Positions 1-6,055 of a stretch of DNA of 12,218 nucleotides are shown here, in pieces. The stretch comes from Solirubrobacterales bacterium (lineage in GTDB: Bacteria; Actinomycetota; Thermoleophilia; Solirubrobacterales; Solirubrobacteraceae). Both the position numbers and the translations under genes were made by a program. The stretch covers positions 1-12,218 of the forward strand of contig QHBV01000063.1 of assembly GCA_003244035.1 (NCBI GenBank), in the 5' to 3' direction. How positions within the stretch are numbered: the stretch's first letter is position 1; each line of letters begins with the position of its first letter. The notes under the pieces are model-generated. The model ran no database searches and was not told where the DNA came from. It was given only the letters and a program-made list of their open reading frames with translations.

Positions 1-197
1 GCTGCGTCAGACGCTCGATGAGGCCCGCCGCGGAACTCTTGCCGGCTTGGTCAAGACGCGCGAACTTCGCGGATGCAGGGGCCGGTTCCTGCGCTAGGAG
101 GATGGCAATCGCATGGCTTCGACGGTCGAGGGCTATCGCTCGATCATCCGGGTCCACCTGCCGCCGGCGTCGGTCAGGTGCAGTTGCCAGACCTTTC
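1..197. other. Left flank, no gene assigned
   Basis: On the plus strand an open frame enters from outside the window and stops with TAG at 95-97; it may be the tail of a truncated gene, but 31 codons are too few to identify. The stop overlaps an AGGAGG at 96-101, and an ATG at 113 follows it at 11 bases. That frame gives a 42-codon ORF (113-241) that runs antisense through the tRNA-like repeat and stops inside it, so its last part is only tRNA sequence read backwards. Nothing here is recognised. It could be chromosome next to the tRNA locus or the remnant of a further element. Confidence 0.25.
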
Positions 198-242
198 CCA
201 TGGCCCGGGCAGGACTCGAACCTGCGCGCGACGGATTATGAG
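198..242 (-). repeat. att repeat copy 1: 3' half of a tRNA (CAU anticodon)
   Basis: Read on the minus strand, this contains an anticodon loop CTCATAA, the 3' side of an anticodon stem (TCCGT), a five-base variable region, a T arm (GCAGG, loop TTCGAGT, CCTGC), the 3' acceptor strand CCGGGCC and discriminator A. CCA is not encoded. The 45 bases are identical to 941-985. The DNA that should hold the D arm and 5' acceptor strand (to the right, from 243) has no tRNA character, so this is a half gene. Tyrosine integrases commonly use the 3' half of tRNA genes, often from the anticodon loop, as the core site. CAU would be elongator Met or, if modified, Ile. Confidence 0.8.
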
Positions 243-326
243 ACGCGCGTTTCCCCTTCACCTGCGGTGTTTGCGGGGGTGCGCGTCACCCGCGCGCCAC
301 TTGGCGGGACGGCCAAAGCGGTCTTC

Positions 327-577
327 TCAGTCTCGGTAGGCGCGCCCTCGAGGCAGCACGCGGAGAACGACCACGACGCCCGCCTGGCGGTCGCGGCGGA
401 AGCGCACGCGCCAGTCCCGACCCGTAGCCGGGACTCACCACCGGTTACGGTCAGGTGGCGCACGTCGCCCGTTCCGTCGTTGGCGAGGCGCTCCAGCGCG
501 TCGAGCACTCGTCGTTGCACCGGCGGGTCAAGCCGGCCAAGCTCGCGTCGCGCCTGAGTCGTGTACTCGAGGTTCAA
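327..577 (-). pseudogene. RelE/ParE-family toxin, frameshifted
   Basis: The first frame starts at a TTG (577) and reads MNLEYTTQARRELGRLDPPV, then on to ESRLRVG, a typical RelE/ParE beginning with two helices and the first strands. After LRVG the family pattern continues only in another frame: DWRVRFRRDRQAGVVVVLRV, then LPRGRAYRD and a TGA at 327-329. One base is missing at the G run on this strand (CCC at 416-418 on the plus strand). With that base restored the protein is 83 aa, the usual length for this family. RelE-type toxins cleave mRNA on the ribosome; ParE-type toxins poison gyrase, and the sequence does not separate the two. The antitoxin gene ends 12 bases upstream, in the usual antitoxin-first order. 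As read, the toxin lacks its C-terminal half and would be inactive. Confidence 0.72.
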
Positions 578-589
578 CGCCCGGCGCGC

Positions 590-781
590 CTAGGCGCCGA
601 GCAGCTCGCGTCGGACCTGCGCGTGCGGGATCGTCTCGCCGCGGTCGGCCTGCTCTCGCGCCTGCCGCGTGAGGTCGTCATCGAGGCCGGGCTCGTCGTC
701 TGCCGGCGCGGAATCGAGCAGGCGGTCGAGCGCAGACGCCGAGTGTTCGTCCTGCTGGCGGAGATGCTCCTTCGCGGGCAT
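590..781 (-). CDS. RelB/Phd-type antitoxin of a type II module
   Basis: A 63-aa acidic protein starts MPAKEHLRQQDEHSASALDR. Its C-terminal part (LLDSAPADDEPGLDDDLTRQ, then AREQADRGETIPHAQVRREL) follows the pattern of short antitoxins paired with RelE-like toxins: a leucine-rich helix, an acidic proline-containing linker, then an amphipathic helix ending in a conserved HxxVRREL-like segment that binds the toxin. The frame is open further upstream to 901, but that part reads as Arg/Pro-rich non-coding sequence, so the ATG at 781 is preferred. The antitoxin would neutralise the toxin just downstream and repress the shared promoter. That promoter should lie between 782 and 940; no clear -10/-35 pair is visible. 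Confidence 0.66.
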   Translation of the reverse strand: MPAKEHLRQQDEHSASALDRLLDSAPADDEPGLDDDLTRQAREQADRGETIPHAQVRRELLGA

Positions 782-837
782 GCGCCTAACCATATCAACG
801 CTCGGTCGGAGCCCACCGCGGCGCTCAGAACCCGCCC

Positions 838-881
838 GGGGACACGCCCGCGTTGCACGTTTCGGGACACCGTGGGGACAC
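838..881 (+). repeat. Three GGGACAC repeats beside att copy 2
   Basis: GGGACAC occurs at 839-845, 864-870 and 875-881; the first and last are preceded by a further G. The cluster lies 60-100 bp from the second att repeat, in the 743-bp unit and upstream of the antitoxin gene. Tyrosine integrases bind short direct repeats (arm sites) flanking the core, so these may be arm sites, though antitoxin operator sites are also possible. The repeats are short and the assignment is inference. Confidence 0.35.
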
Positions 882-940
882 GTTCGACTCTCATCGAACA
901 ATCCCGACGCCCTAGAAAGTGCTGATTAGCAGCGCCTTCT

Positions 941-985
941 CCATGGCCCGGGCAGGACTCGAACCTGCGCGCGACGGATTATGAG
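941..985 (-). repeat. att repeat copy 2, junction next to the integrase gene
   Basis: Identical over 45 bases to 198-242. On its right (986-995) the sequence reads ACGGA plus one A on the minus strand, so here the anticodon stem (ACGGA/TCCGT) is nearly rebuilt around CTCATAA, with one extra loop base. Such a short inverted repeat around a loop is what a tyrosine integrase core site looks like. There is still no D arm or 5' acceptor strand further right, so this is not an intact tRNA gene. The integrase stop codon is 58 bases away. The complete tRNA would be expected to the right of the window, at the far end of the element. Confidence 0.8.
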
Positions 986-1043
986 TTCCGTACGCCTCGT
1001 GATCCCCAGTGTTTACAGGCCCGCCAACACAGGGGAAGTGCGC

Positions 1044-2207
1044 TCACATCAGGTCAGATTCGCTCAGTTGGGTACCCGCGGGTACTCGCTCAGCGCCGGC
1101 GACGAGCTGTCCGAGACGGTCGGCCGCGGCGTGCTGCGGCGTGTGGTGCACGTAGATCATCGTCGTCTGAATGTCGGCGTGGCCCATGTAGGCCTGCACG
1201 TCCGAGAGCGGGAACGCCTGCACCGCGAGTGTCCCGAACGTGTGCCTCAGATCGTGGAACACGAACAGCTTGCCGGTCCCGCGGTCGCGGTCGATCCCGG
1301 CGGCAATCAAAGCCTCGTACAGCGTGCCGCGGATCGCCCCGTCATTGAGCGTCTCGCCGCCGTCGTCGCAGAACACGCGATCCGATGCGCCGGTGAAGCG
1401 CTCCCGGCGGCTTAGGCCATCCAGCGCCGCGCCGGCGACGTCGATCAGCGGCACCGATCGCGCCTGCCCCGACTTCGGCGGGCCCTCCTCGGTGTCCGCG
1501 GCGCCGTAGTGCGAGCGGCGCACGAGCACGATCCGGTTTGCAAAGTCGACGTCGCGCCAGCGCAACGCGCGCAGCTCCCCGAGCCGCACGCCCGTGAACG
1601 CGGCGACGAGAATCAGCGCGGCGTCCTGCTCGGTCGTGGTCGCCCGCGCAACCGCCTGAACCTCGACGGGGGATAGCACCGCGAACTCAGTCCGGCGCCT
1701 GACCGTGACCCGCTCAGCCTCGGCCGCCGGATTGACCGTGATCCAGCCGCGGCGGCCGGCGAAGCGGTAGATCCCGTGCAACAGCACCATCGTCTTCTGC
1801 GTGGTCCGCGACGAGAGCTCGGCCAACATCTCGCCGCGCAGCCGCTCGACCTCGTCGACGGTGATCCCCGACAGCGGGCGGTCCCCGAACCGCGGCAGCA
1901 GGTAGCGGCCCACGGTGTTGCGGTAGTCGCGCACGGTCGACGGGGCACGGTTGCGATCGTGCTCGACGTAGTGCAACCAAGCGGTCGTGGCGTAGGAGAA
2001 CAGGACCGAGTCGTCGCCGCGATCGGGCACGCGTCCGAGGTCGGTCAGGAAGTCGCGCAGAGCGTCCTGCGCGCGCTTACGGGGCCAGTCGGAGACGGGA
2101 CCAAGCTTGCGCTTGATCTGACGTCCGTCGCGATCCCGGGCCTTGAAGTAGTAGACCGGTCCGGTCCGCCGCTGAACGACGATCAGCACGCCTGTTACGC
2201 GGGCCAT
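1044..2207 (-). CDS. Tyrosine recombinase (phage-type integrase)
   Basis: This 387-aa protein would catalyse site-specific integration and excision between attP and the tRNA site, cutting through a 3'-phosphotyrosine. Residues 1-60 are a basic arm-binding-like region (YYFKARDRDGRQIKRKLG); about 65-165 is the SAM-like core-binding domain (TTAWLHYVEHDRNRAPSTVR); about 175-365 is the catalytic domain. The catalytic set is complete: R208 in TGVRLGELRALRW, K245 in PPKSGQARSVP, H318 and R321 in HDLRHTFG, H343 in MGHADIQTT and nucleophile Y352. Length is normal for actinophage-type integrases. The ATG shares its A with the TAA of the upstream gene (TAATG), implying translational coupling. The 3' end faces att copy 2, the usual position. 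The gene appears intact. Confidence 0.95.
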   Translation of the reverse strand: MARVTGVLIVVQRRTGPVYYFKARDRDGRQIKRKLGPVSDWPRKRAQDALRDFLTDLGRVPDRGDDSVLFSYATTAWLHYVEHDRNRAPSTVRDYRNTVGRYLLPRFGDRPLSGITVDEVERLRGEMLAELSSRTTQKTMVLLHGIYRFAGRRGWITVNPAAEAERVTVRRRTEFAVLSPVEVQAVARATTTEQDAALILVAAFTGVRLGELRALRWRDVDFANRIVLVRRSHYGAADTEEGPPKSGQARSVPLIDVAGAALDGLSRRERFTGASDRVFCDDGGETLNDGAIRGTLYEALIAAGIDRDRGTGKLFVFHDLRHTFGTLAVQAFPLSDVQAYMGHADIQTTMIYVHHTPQHAAADRLGQLVAGAERVPAGTQLSESDLM

Positions 2208-2380
2208 TAGAGTGTCTCTCCCGCCGTGCTGTTCCTGCGCACGTACTCGGTGAGCGCGACTCGCACCTCAGCCGCAAGCGACCGCTCGTGCGCCCGGGCG
2301 ACCAGTCGAACCTGCTCGAGGAGATCCCGGGGAACGCGTACGGTCGTGTCCTTCGCCGTGTCCTGCGATGTATTCATCAT
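2207..2380 (-). CDS. Small ribbon-helix-helix DNA-binding protein
   Basis: A 57-aa protein starting MMNTSQDTAKDTTVRVPRDL, then LEQVRLVARAHERSLAAEVR and VALTEYVRRN. The strand TTVRVP followed by two helices with a central E-x-R-x-AL segment is the Arc/CopG ribbon-helix-helix fold, which acts as a dimer whose paired strands enter the DNA major groove. The frame continues upstream to 2569, but that part overlaps the xis-like gene in another frame and is not protein-like, so one of the two adjacent ATGs (2380, 2377) is the start. It ends TAATG into the integrase gene. A perfect 14-bp palindrome 18 bases upstream is a plausible operator. It probably controls int and perhaps itself. Confidence 0.8.
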   Translation of the reverse strand: MMNTSQDTAKDTTVRVPRDLLEQVRLVARAHERSLAAEVRVALTEYVRRNSTAGETL

Positions 2381-2398
2381 GGCTTCACCATAGCACCA

Positions 2399-2412
2399 CG
2401 ACGTATACGTCG
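2399..2412. promoter_or_regulatory. Palindromic operator candidate
   Basis: CGACGTATACGTCG is a perfect 14-bp palindrome in the 35-bp gap between the xis-like stop (2416) and the ribbon-helix-helix start (2380), the only sizeable gap in the xis-int part of the operon. Its position and symmetry suit a dimeric repressor. The central TATACG could also act as part of a -10 element for an internal promoter, so repressor and polymerase might compete. No protein has been tied to it. Confidence 0.5.
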
Positions 2413-2415
2413 CTC

Positions 2416-2628
2416 TCACAACCCGGGCTTCAGCCCTGAATCCTGAGACCGGCCTGGACCTCGATGTAGCGACCCGCACCACTCGTCCAGCTTGTCGGCG
2501 TCGAAGCGCACGTAACGGCCGAGCCGAACATGTGGGATGCGATCCGCTCGCGCCTCGGCCAAGACCCACGACTTCGGGACGCTCAGGAACTCCGCGGCGC
2601 CCTCGGCGTCAAGCAGCGGCCGGCTCAT
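2416..2628 (-). CDS. AlpA/Xis-like helix-turn-helix protein (excisionase type)
   Basis: A 70-aa protein starting MSRPLLDAEGAAEFLSVPKS, then WVLAEARADRIPHVRLGRYV and RFDADKLDEW. This is the MerR-like winged helix of the HTH_17/excisionase family: a helix-turn-helix (AAEFLSVPKSWVLAEA), the I-P-x-V-R-L-G-R-Y-x-R-F wing, then a capping helix. In integrative elements such proteins act as excisionase or as an AlpA-type activator of int. The ATG at 2628 overlaps the upstream TGA (TGATG); a GTG one codon earlier (2631) is an alternative. The last 18 residues (from about HRGPGRSQDS) are a polar tail. Confidence 0.88.
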   Translation of the reverse strand: MSRPLLDAEGAAEFLSVPKSWVLAEARADRIPHVRLGRYVRFDADKLDEWCGSLHRGPGRSQDSGLKPGL

Positions 2629-2753
2629 CACCGGTTCGCCGCCTGCTCGCGGAACGCCGCCGAGCGGCAGCTTCCGGGCTTGTAGCGCCAGATCCGCTCC
2701 GTATGAGCGGGCGGGACGGCGGTCCAGACCCGGACGCTCACCGTTCGCCCCAT
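2628..2753 (-). CDS. 41-aa hypothetical protein, coupled
   Basis: A short gene that fills the space between the 103-aa ORF and xis exactly. It begins at an ATG overlapping the preceding TGA (TGATG at 2751-2755) and ends at a TGA overlapping the xis ATG in the same way. The product starts MGRTVSVRVWTAVPPAHTER and ends IWRYKPGSCRSAAFREQAANR, a basic peptide with two aromatic pairs and one cysteine. No domain is recognised. The two overlap junctions are the main argument that it is translated; it could also serve only to carry ribosomes to xis. Confidence 0.5.
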   Translation of the reverse strand: MGRTVSVRVWTAVPPAHTERIWRYKPGSCRSAAFREQAANR

Positions 2754-3064
2754 CAGGCGGGCAGCCCTGGCGTGCGCTTGCACACCGGTTCGCCCGCGGC
2801 GTCGCAGAACGCAGCCGGTCCTGCGCCCGGGCCGATCATGCGAACTTTCTTGCGGCGGCGTGCCGGCTGGTCCAGCTCTCGGTTCTCCCAGTGCTCCCGG
2901 TGGGTTTGCAAGAGTTCCTTACGCGAGGACGCCTTAAGGGAAAAAGTTGGAACTTCACCGGGAGCACCGAGAGCAGCCCCGGAATTGTTGGGGTGAACAC
3001 TGGGAGCACCGCTCCCGGTGCTCCCAGTGTCGAGCCCCGCAGCAGTCAGGTTGCGGGCACTCAC
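2753..3064 (-). CDS. 103-aa hypothetical protein overlapping the iteron cluster
   Basis: It begins at a GTG that overlaps the primase-helicase stop (GTGA at 3061-3064) and ends in a TGATG overlap with the next gene. The N-terminal half is Gly/Ser/Ala/Pro-rich (LDTGSTGSGAPSVHP) and low in complexity. The middle is charged (KASSRKELLQTHREHWENRE) followed by a basic stretch (ARRRKKVRM). No family is recognised. The repeated DNA nonamer described separately runs through the first half of this frame, and different copies are read in different frames, so much of this sequence may be constrained as DNA. A real protein is likely from the junctions but not certain. Confidence 0.5.
   Translation of the reverse strand: MSARNLTAAGLDTGSTGSGAPSVHPNNSGAALGAPGEVPTFSLKASSRKELLQTHREHWENRELDQPARRRKKVRMIGPGAGPAAFCDAAGEPVCKRTPGLPA
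2885..3029. repeat. CACYGGGAG iteron cluster, candidate replication origin
   Basis: The nonamer CACYGGGAG occurs in pairs: 2885-2893 and 2894-2902 (minus), 2956-2964 and 2965-2973 (plus, the second as CACCGAGAG), 2998-3006 (plus, then a partial CACCG), and 3012-3020 and 3021-3029 (minus). Between the first pair and the rest lies a 53-bp stretch, clearly richer in A/T than its surroundings, with CCTTAAGGGAAAAAGTTGG. The cluster is directly 3' of the primase-helicase gene. In staphylococcal pathogenicity islands the origin is likewise just 3' of the SF3 helicase gene and consists of short repeats in two sets around an A/T-rich core. Origin function is inferred from this likeness; an operator array is the alternative. 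Confidence 0.6.
2997..3030. other. 14-bp perfect inverted repeat with 6-base loop
   Basis: ACACTGGGAGCACC (2997-3010) is perfectly complementary to GGTGCTCCCAGTGT (3017-3030), separated by GCTCCC. It consists of iterons facing each other, so it may be a paired protein site. It may equally fold in single-stranded DNA, or in the mRNA just after the helicase stop codon, where it could lower downstream expression. Confidence 0.6.
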
Positions 3065-5445
3065 GACAGCCGCACCCCGGCGTAGGCGTACCCCGACTGC
3101 GGCCGTACCCTCTTGATTCCGTGCCGGGCAACGGCCTCGCCCAGCCGCGCGGACTGCATGGCGCTCTCGCCTTCCTGCTCGCACCACGTTGCGTACACCT
3201 CCCGGAACTCGGCGGCGGGCACGCGCGCGTCTTCGGAGAGCTCGCAGCGGTCTGCGAGAAATCGACCGACCTGGTCCTCGCTCTCGCGGTAGGCGCCCGT
3301 CGCCGAGTCAATCGCTCCCGCCGAGCCCAGCGCTCTCTCGTGCCAGTTGCGTGCGCCGGCGATGCGCCACGCGAGGATTCCTTCGGCCTCGGTCTTGAGT
3401 CTGCCGCTCAGCGTCTTGTCCTCGCGACGACCTCGGAAGTTCTGCTCAAACGGGATCAGTCGCACGCGGCGCCACATCGCCTCGTCGGCGGCGTCGATCC
3501 GTGGTCGATGGTTCGTCAGTAGTAGGAGCTTGAACGCTGGCTTGTACGTGAACTGCTGCCCATAGGGCTCGCGGCAGACGATCTCGTCACCGCCGGTGAT
3601 CTTCTTGACGACCTCGGTGTCGAGGAAGCGTCGCCCGCCCGGTTCGCTGCAGGTGACCATCCGTGCTCGTCGGAGCGCCGCGAGATCCTCGCGGAGTTCC
3701 CGGCCATGCGGCTTGAGGGCCGCGAACGTCTGAAAGGCCGCCTCAGCGGCGAATTCGCCCGAGGTGTTCTTCAGCGCGTCGACGAGCGTGCTCTTGCCGT
3801 TCGCGCCGTCGCCGTAGAGGATCGCGAAGCACTGCTCGCGCGTGTCGCCAGTCAGGCAGTAGCCCGCCCAGCGCTGCATGAAGTCGACCAGTTCCTGGTC
3901 TCCAGCGAATACGTCGTCGAGGAACCGCAGCCAAGACGGCGAAGGCGCCTCGGGCCGATAGTTGAGCGCGACTCCGCTCGTGATCAGATCCGCCGGGCTC
4001 GATGGCCTAAGTTGGCCGGTGCGCAAGTCGACAGTGCCGTTCCCGCAGCTCAGCAGGTATGGGTCGCGGTCGATCGCTGCGGTGTGGGTGATGAGGCGCT
4101 TGTCGCTTTGCGCGAGTTCGAGCATGGCCTTCAGTCGCGCCGCGCTCTCGGAGCGTTTCGCGTGCTCGGCGAGCAACTTGCGCGCCTCGTCGCCTGGTGT
4201 CTCGGCCACTTCGGCGTAGATCCCGCGCGCGGTGAGCTTGGCCGCGCGCATTGACGCACCGTCGGTGTCCCGCCCCCAGCGGTTGCCCGTCCACGCGTAC
4301 CAACTGTTCAGCTCCGGCACAAACCGGAGTCGGTCGGCCTGGCGGTCTGCGAGTCGCTCCGCGTTCCCCAGGTCGGTCAGCGGCCGCGGGCTGGACGCCG
4401 TCGTTGCTCCTGCTGGCGTTGCCCGCTCAACGCTAGGCGGGGCCTCGGGTAGTGACTCAGCCGTCGAGCTGGGGAGTACGTCGGCGGCCGCGGCGACTCG
4501 CTCCAGCAGCTCGCGGAGTTGGCGGAACCCCTCGGGGCCGCTCAGGCTGGCGTCGCGCACCTCGTCGCCGAGGTCGCGCCCGTCGCTGCGCCCGGAGGCG
4601 AGGTCGATCAGCCGGACCTCGGGCCCGGCGGGCGCGAGACAGGCCGCGATCTGGCCCGCGGAGTCACGCCCCGGCGGGTCACAGTCGGTCAGCACGTGTA
4701 CGCGACGGAGGTGAGCGAATCGAGCCGCTGCCCGGCTTGCCTTTTTGGCCCAGCTTGTCCCGGGGACAGCGATCACGTGGAGCCCGAGCGTCGCGCCGCT
4801 GATGGCATCCGGCTCGCCCTCGACCAACCACACGTCAGTTCCCTCCGGGAACGACTCGGGAGCGGGGAACAGGTCTCGCGGTCGCCGGGCGACTACGAAC
4901 ATTTTCGGCTTGCCGCCCGGCATATATCGGCAGACGTTGACCAGCTCTCCGCGGGCGCCGGTGATCGGGATCGTGAACCGCTCGCCGTCCCAGCCAACGG
5001 CGAGGGCGTCCAACGCGGCGGCGGACCAGCCCTTGCGCTCGAGCGCCACGCCCAGGGCGTCTGTGTTGTTCTGGAGCGCCTCCCTCCATCTCGTTAGCTC
5101 CGCGTTGCCTGGGAGCTGCTTAGGCGGTGCAGTTCGCTTGCTTTCTCCCGAATGTCCCCGAGCCGTCGGTCCGTTCGAAGATCCTCGCGGAGCGGTGCCG
5201 GATCTGCCCGCGGCGACAAAGTGCAAATCGGCAGCGGTGAGGTTGAGCGGCGCGAGTATGTGCTCGAGCGTGCAGTTAGCGAAACAGTGCAGTACCGCTT
5301 TTCCGTAATCACCCTCTTTGATCGACAGCGATGGCGTGCGGTCGTCGTGGCCCGAGCACTGCGCCATCCAGCCGTCACCGTTTCGGCAGTAGTCGAGCCC
5401 GGCCGCATCGAGGGCGATCAGAACCCGCTCGACGGGGCTGCTCAT
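3061..5445 (-). CDS. Primase-helicase, phage/plasmid type (zinc finger, Toprim, D5/SF3 helicase)
   Basis: A 794-aa replication protein expected to melt the element's origin, unwind DNA and make primers. A CHC2-like zinc site is at C30, H33, C54 and C58. A Toprim domain (about 200-290) shows VWLVEGEPDA with E209 and the metal-binding pair D254/D256 in VLTDCDPPGR. A D5_N-like region (about 370-520) precedes an SF3 helicase: Walker A GDGANGKST (K551), a motif B region around ARMVTCSEPG, sensor N645 in LLLLTNHRPR, and Arg-finger candidates R659/R660 in WRRVRLIPF. The C terminus (about 720-794) looks like the winged domain of P4-type proteins. Length is normal and all motifs are intact. ATG is preceded by AGGTGGG; it overlaps the stop of the frame-restored 61-aa gene (ATGA) and the next gene by GTGA. 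Confidence 0.93.
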   Translation of the reverse strand: MSSPVERVLIALDAAGLDYCRNGDGWMAQCSGHDDRTPSLSIKEGDYGKAVLHCFANCTLEHILAPLNLTAADLHFVAAGRSGTAPRGSSNGPTARGHSGESKRTAPPKQLPGNAELTRWREALQNNTDALGVALERKGWSAAALDALAVGWDGERFTIPITGARGELVNVCRYMPGGKPKMFVVARRPRDLFPAPESFPEGTDVWLVEGEPDAISGATLGLHVIAVPGTSWAKKASRAAARFAHLRRVHVLTDCDPPGRDSAGQIAACLAPAGPEVRLIDLASGRSDGRDLGDEVRDASLSGPEGFRQLRELLERVAAAADVLPSSTAESLPEAPPSVERATPAGATTASSPRPLTDLGNAERLADRQADRLRFVPELNSWYAWTGNRWGRDTDGASMRAAKLTARGIYAEVAETPGDEARKLLAEHAKRSESAARLKAMLELAQSDKRLITHTAAIDRDPYLLSCGNGTVDLRTGQLRPSSPADLITSGVALNYRPEAPSPSWLRFLDDVFAGDQELVDFMQRWAGYCLTGDTREQCFAILYGDGANGKSTLVDALKNTSGEFAAEAAFQTFAALKPHGRELREDLAALRRARMVTCSEPGGRRFLDTEVVKKITGGDEIVCREPYGQQFTYKPAFKLLLLTNHRPRIDAADEAMWRRVRLIPFEQNFRGRREDKTLSGRLKTEAEGILAWRIAGARNWHERALGSAGAIDSATGAYRESEDQVGRFLADRCELSEDARVPAAEFREVYATWCEQEGESAMQSARLGEAVARHGIKRVRPQSGYAYAGVRLS

Positions 5446-5626
5446 CGGGACCCACCTTGCGAGGTCATCGGCGGGCCGGCCTCGCCCACCCGCGGTCGCG
5501 GCTCGCTCGGCTTGGAGACGGGCGTCGTCGCGGCGTCCGGGCGTTGGGGCCGTCCGGGCCTACGTGTTCGCGGAGCCAGTCGTCAAGGACCGGTCCGACG
5601 TGCGGCAGCGTGCCGTAGCGGGTCAT
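5442..5626 (-). pseudogene. 61-aa hypothetical gene, one base missing
   Basis: It starts at an ATG overlapping the upstream stop (ATGA at 5623-5626). As read, the frame gives MTRYGTLPHVGPVLDDWLRE, HVGPDGPNA, then an Arg/Pro-rich tail ending at 5465. Adding one G to the GGG at 5539-5541 (plus strand) gives instead PDAATTPVSKPSEPRPRVGE, AGPPMTSQGGSR and a TGA that overlaps the helicase ATG by four bases, as at other junctions of this operon. This makes the restored 61-aa version more convincing. No domain is recognised: an N-terminal helix (VLDDWLREHV) and a disordered Pro-rich tail. It could be a small partner or regulator of the helicase. Confidence 0.55.
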
Positions 5627-6006
5627 CGGCCGTCGTCGGCGCGGTGGAAGTGGTGTCGGATGAACCGCTGATGTCTGTCGAGGTCCCAGACGGTGATCTC
5701 CTCACCGGCGAACACCAGCACGTAGCGGTTGAGTTGCTGCGGCCGGCGGCACGTCCAGATCAACCGGCTGGCGGCGAGCCGGTGCAACAGGTCGTCAAGG
5801 TCGGGAGAGACGGGAACGCCGATCATGGCGGCAAGGCGCCGAGCGTCGATCGGCATCAGGTGTTCGTCGCTCAGGATCGCTAGCGCGACCAGGAGCGCCC
5901 GAGCCCGGGATCGGCCCCAGTTCTCGGTGATTGCGATCGCTAGCCCGGCTCTCCGTCCCAGGGTCTGGAATGGGGGCTGACATGAGGGTGCAGTACGATT
6001 AGTCAT
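5623..6006 (-). CDS. Winged-helix-like regulatory protein
   Basis: A 127-aa protein from MTNRTAPSCQPPFQTLGRRA. The middle (WGRSRARALLVALAILSDEH, then DARRLAAMIGVPVSPDLDDL and LHRLAASRLI) reads as a helix-turn-helix with a following helix, and the end (RYVLVFAGEEITVWDLDRHQ) as a wing or strand pair plus basic tail. This suits a replication-initiation or transcription regulator with a wHTH fold, but no named family is recognised. The frame continues upstream to 6144 without protein character, so the ATG at 6006 is chosen; the ribosome site is weak. It overlaps the next gene by ATGA and lies 49 bases after the ribbon-helix-helix gene, within the replication operon. Confidence 0.7.
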   Translation of the reverse strand: MTNRTAPSCQPPFQTLGRRAGLAIAITENWGRSRARALLVALAILSDEHLMPIDARRLAAMIGVPVSPDLDDLLHRLAASRLIWTCRRPQQLNRYVLVFAGEEITVWDLDRHQRFIRHHFHRADDGR

Positions 6007-6018
6007 GGTTGTTTGCTC

Positions 6019-6036
6019 GCCCCGGCCTGCCGGGGC
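6019..6036. promoter_or_regulatory. GC-rich hairpin upstream of the winged-helix gene
   Basis: GCCCCGGC at 6019-6026 and GCCGGGGC at 6029-6036 form an 8-bp perfect inverted repeat around two bases (7 bp with a four-base loop is more realistic). It sits 12 bases before the ATG at 6006, in the gap after the ribbon-helix-helix stop. No T run follows, so intrinsic termination is doubtful. It could sequester the start region of the winged-helix mRNA or protect a processed end. Confidence 0.4.
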
Positions 6037-6055
6037 GTGTTTGTTCAGGCCAGCT

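Noticed and set aside
18..557. Rightward 179-codon frame through the left att repeat
   Set aside because: It reads the tRNA repeat backwards (the familiar GQDSNLRATDYE-like string) and then the toxin gene antisense. There is no coherent protein.
198..985. Complete tRNA genes at the two repeats
   Set aside because: Only the 3' half is present in each copy. No D arm or 5' acceptor strand can be found to the right of either; copy 2 rebuilds only the anticodon stem, with one extra base.
1001..1010. GATCCCCAGT next to att copy 2, also present at 12208-12217
   Set aside because: Ten-base matches are expected by chance many times in 12 kb; there is no extended similarity to suggest an insertion-sequence remnant.
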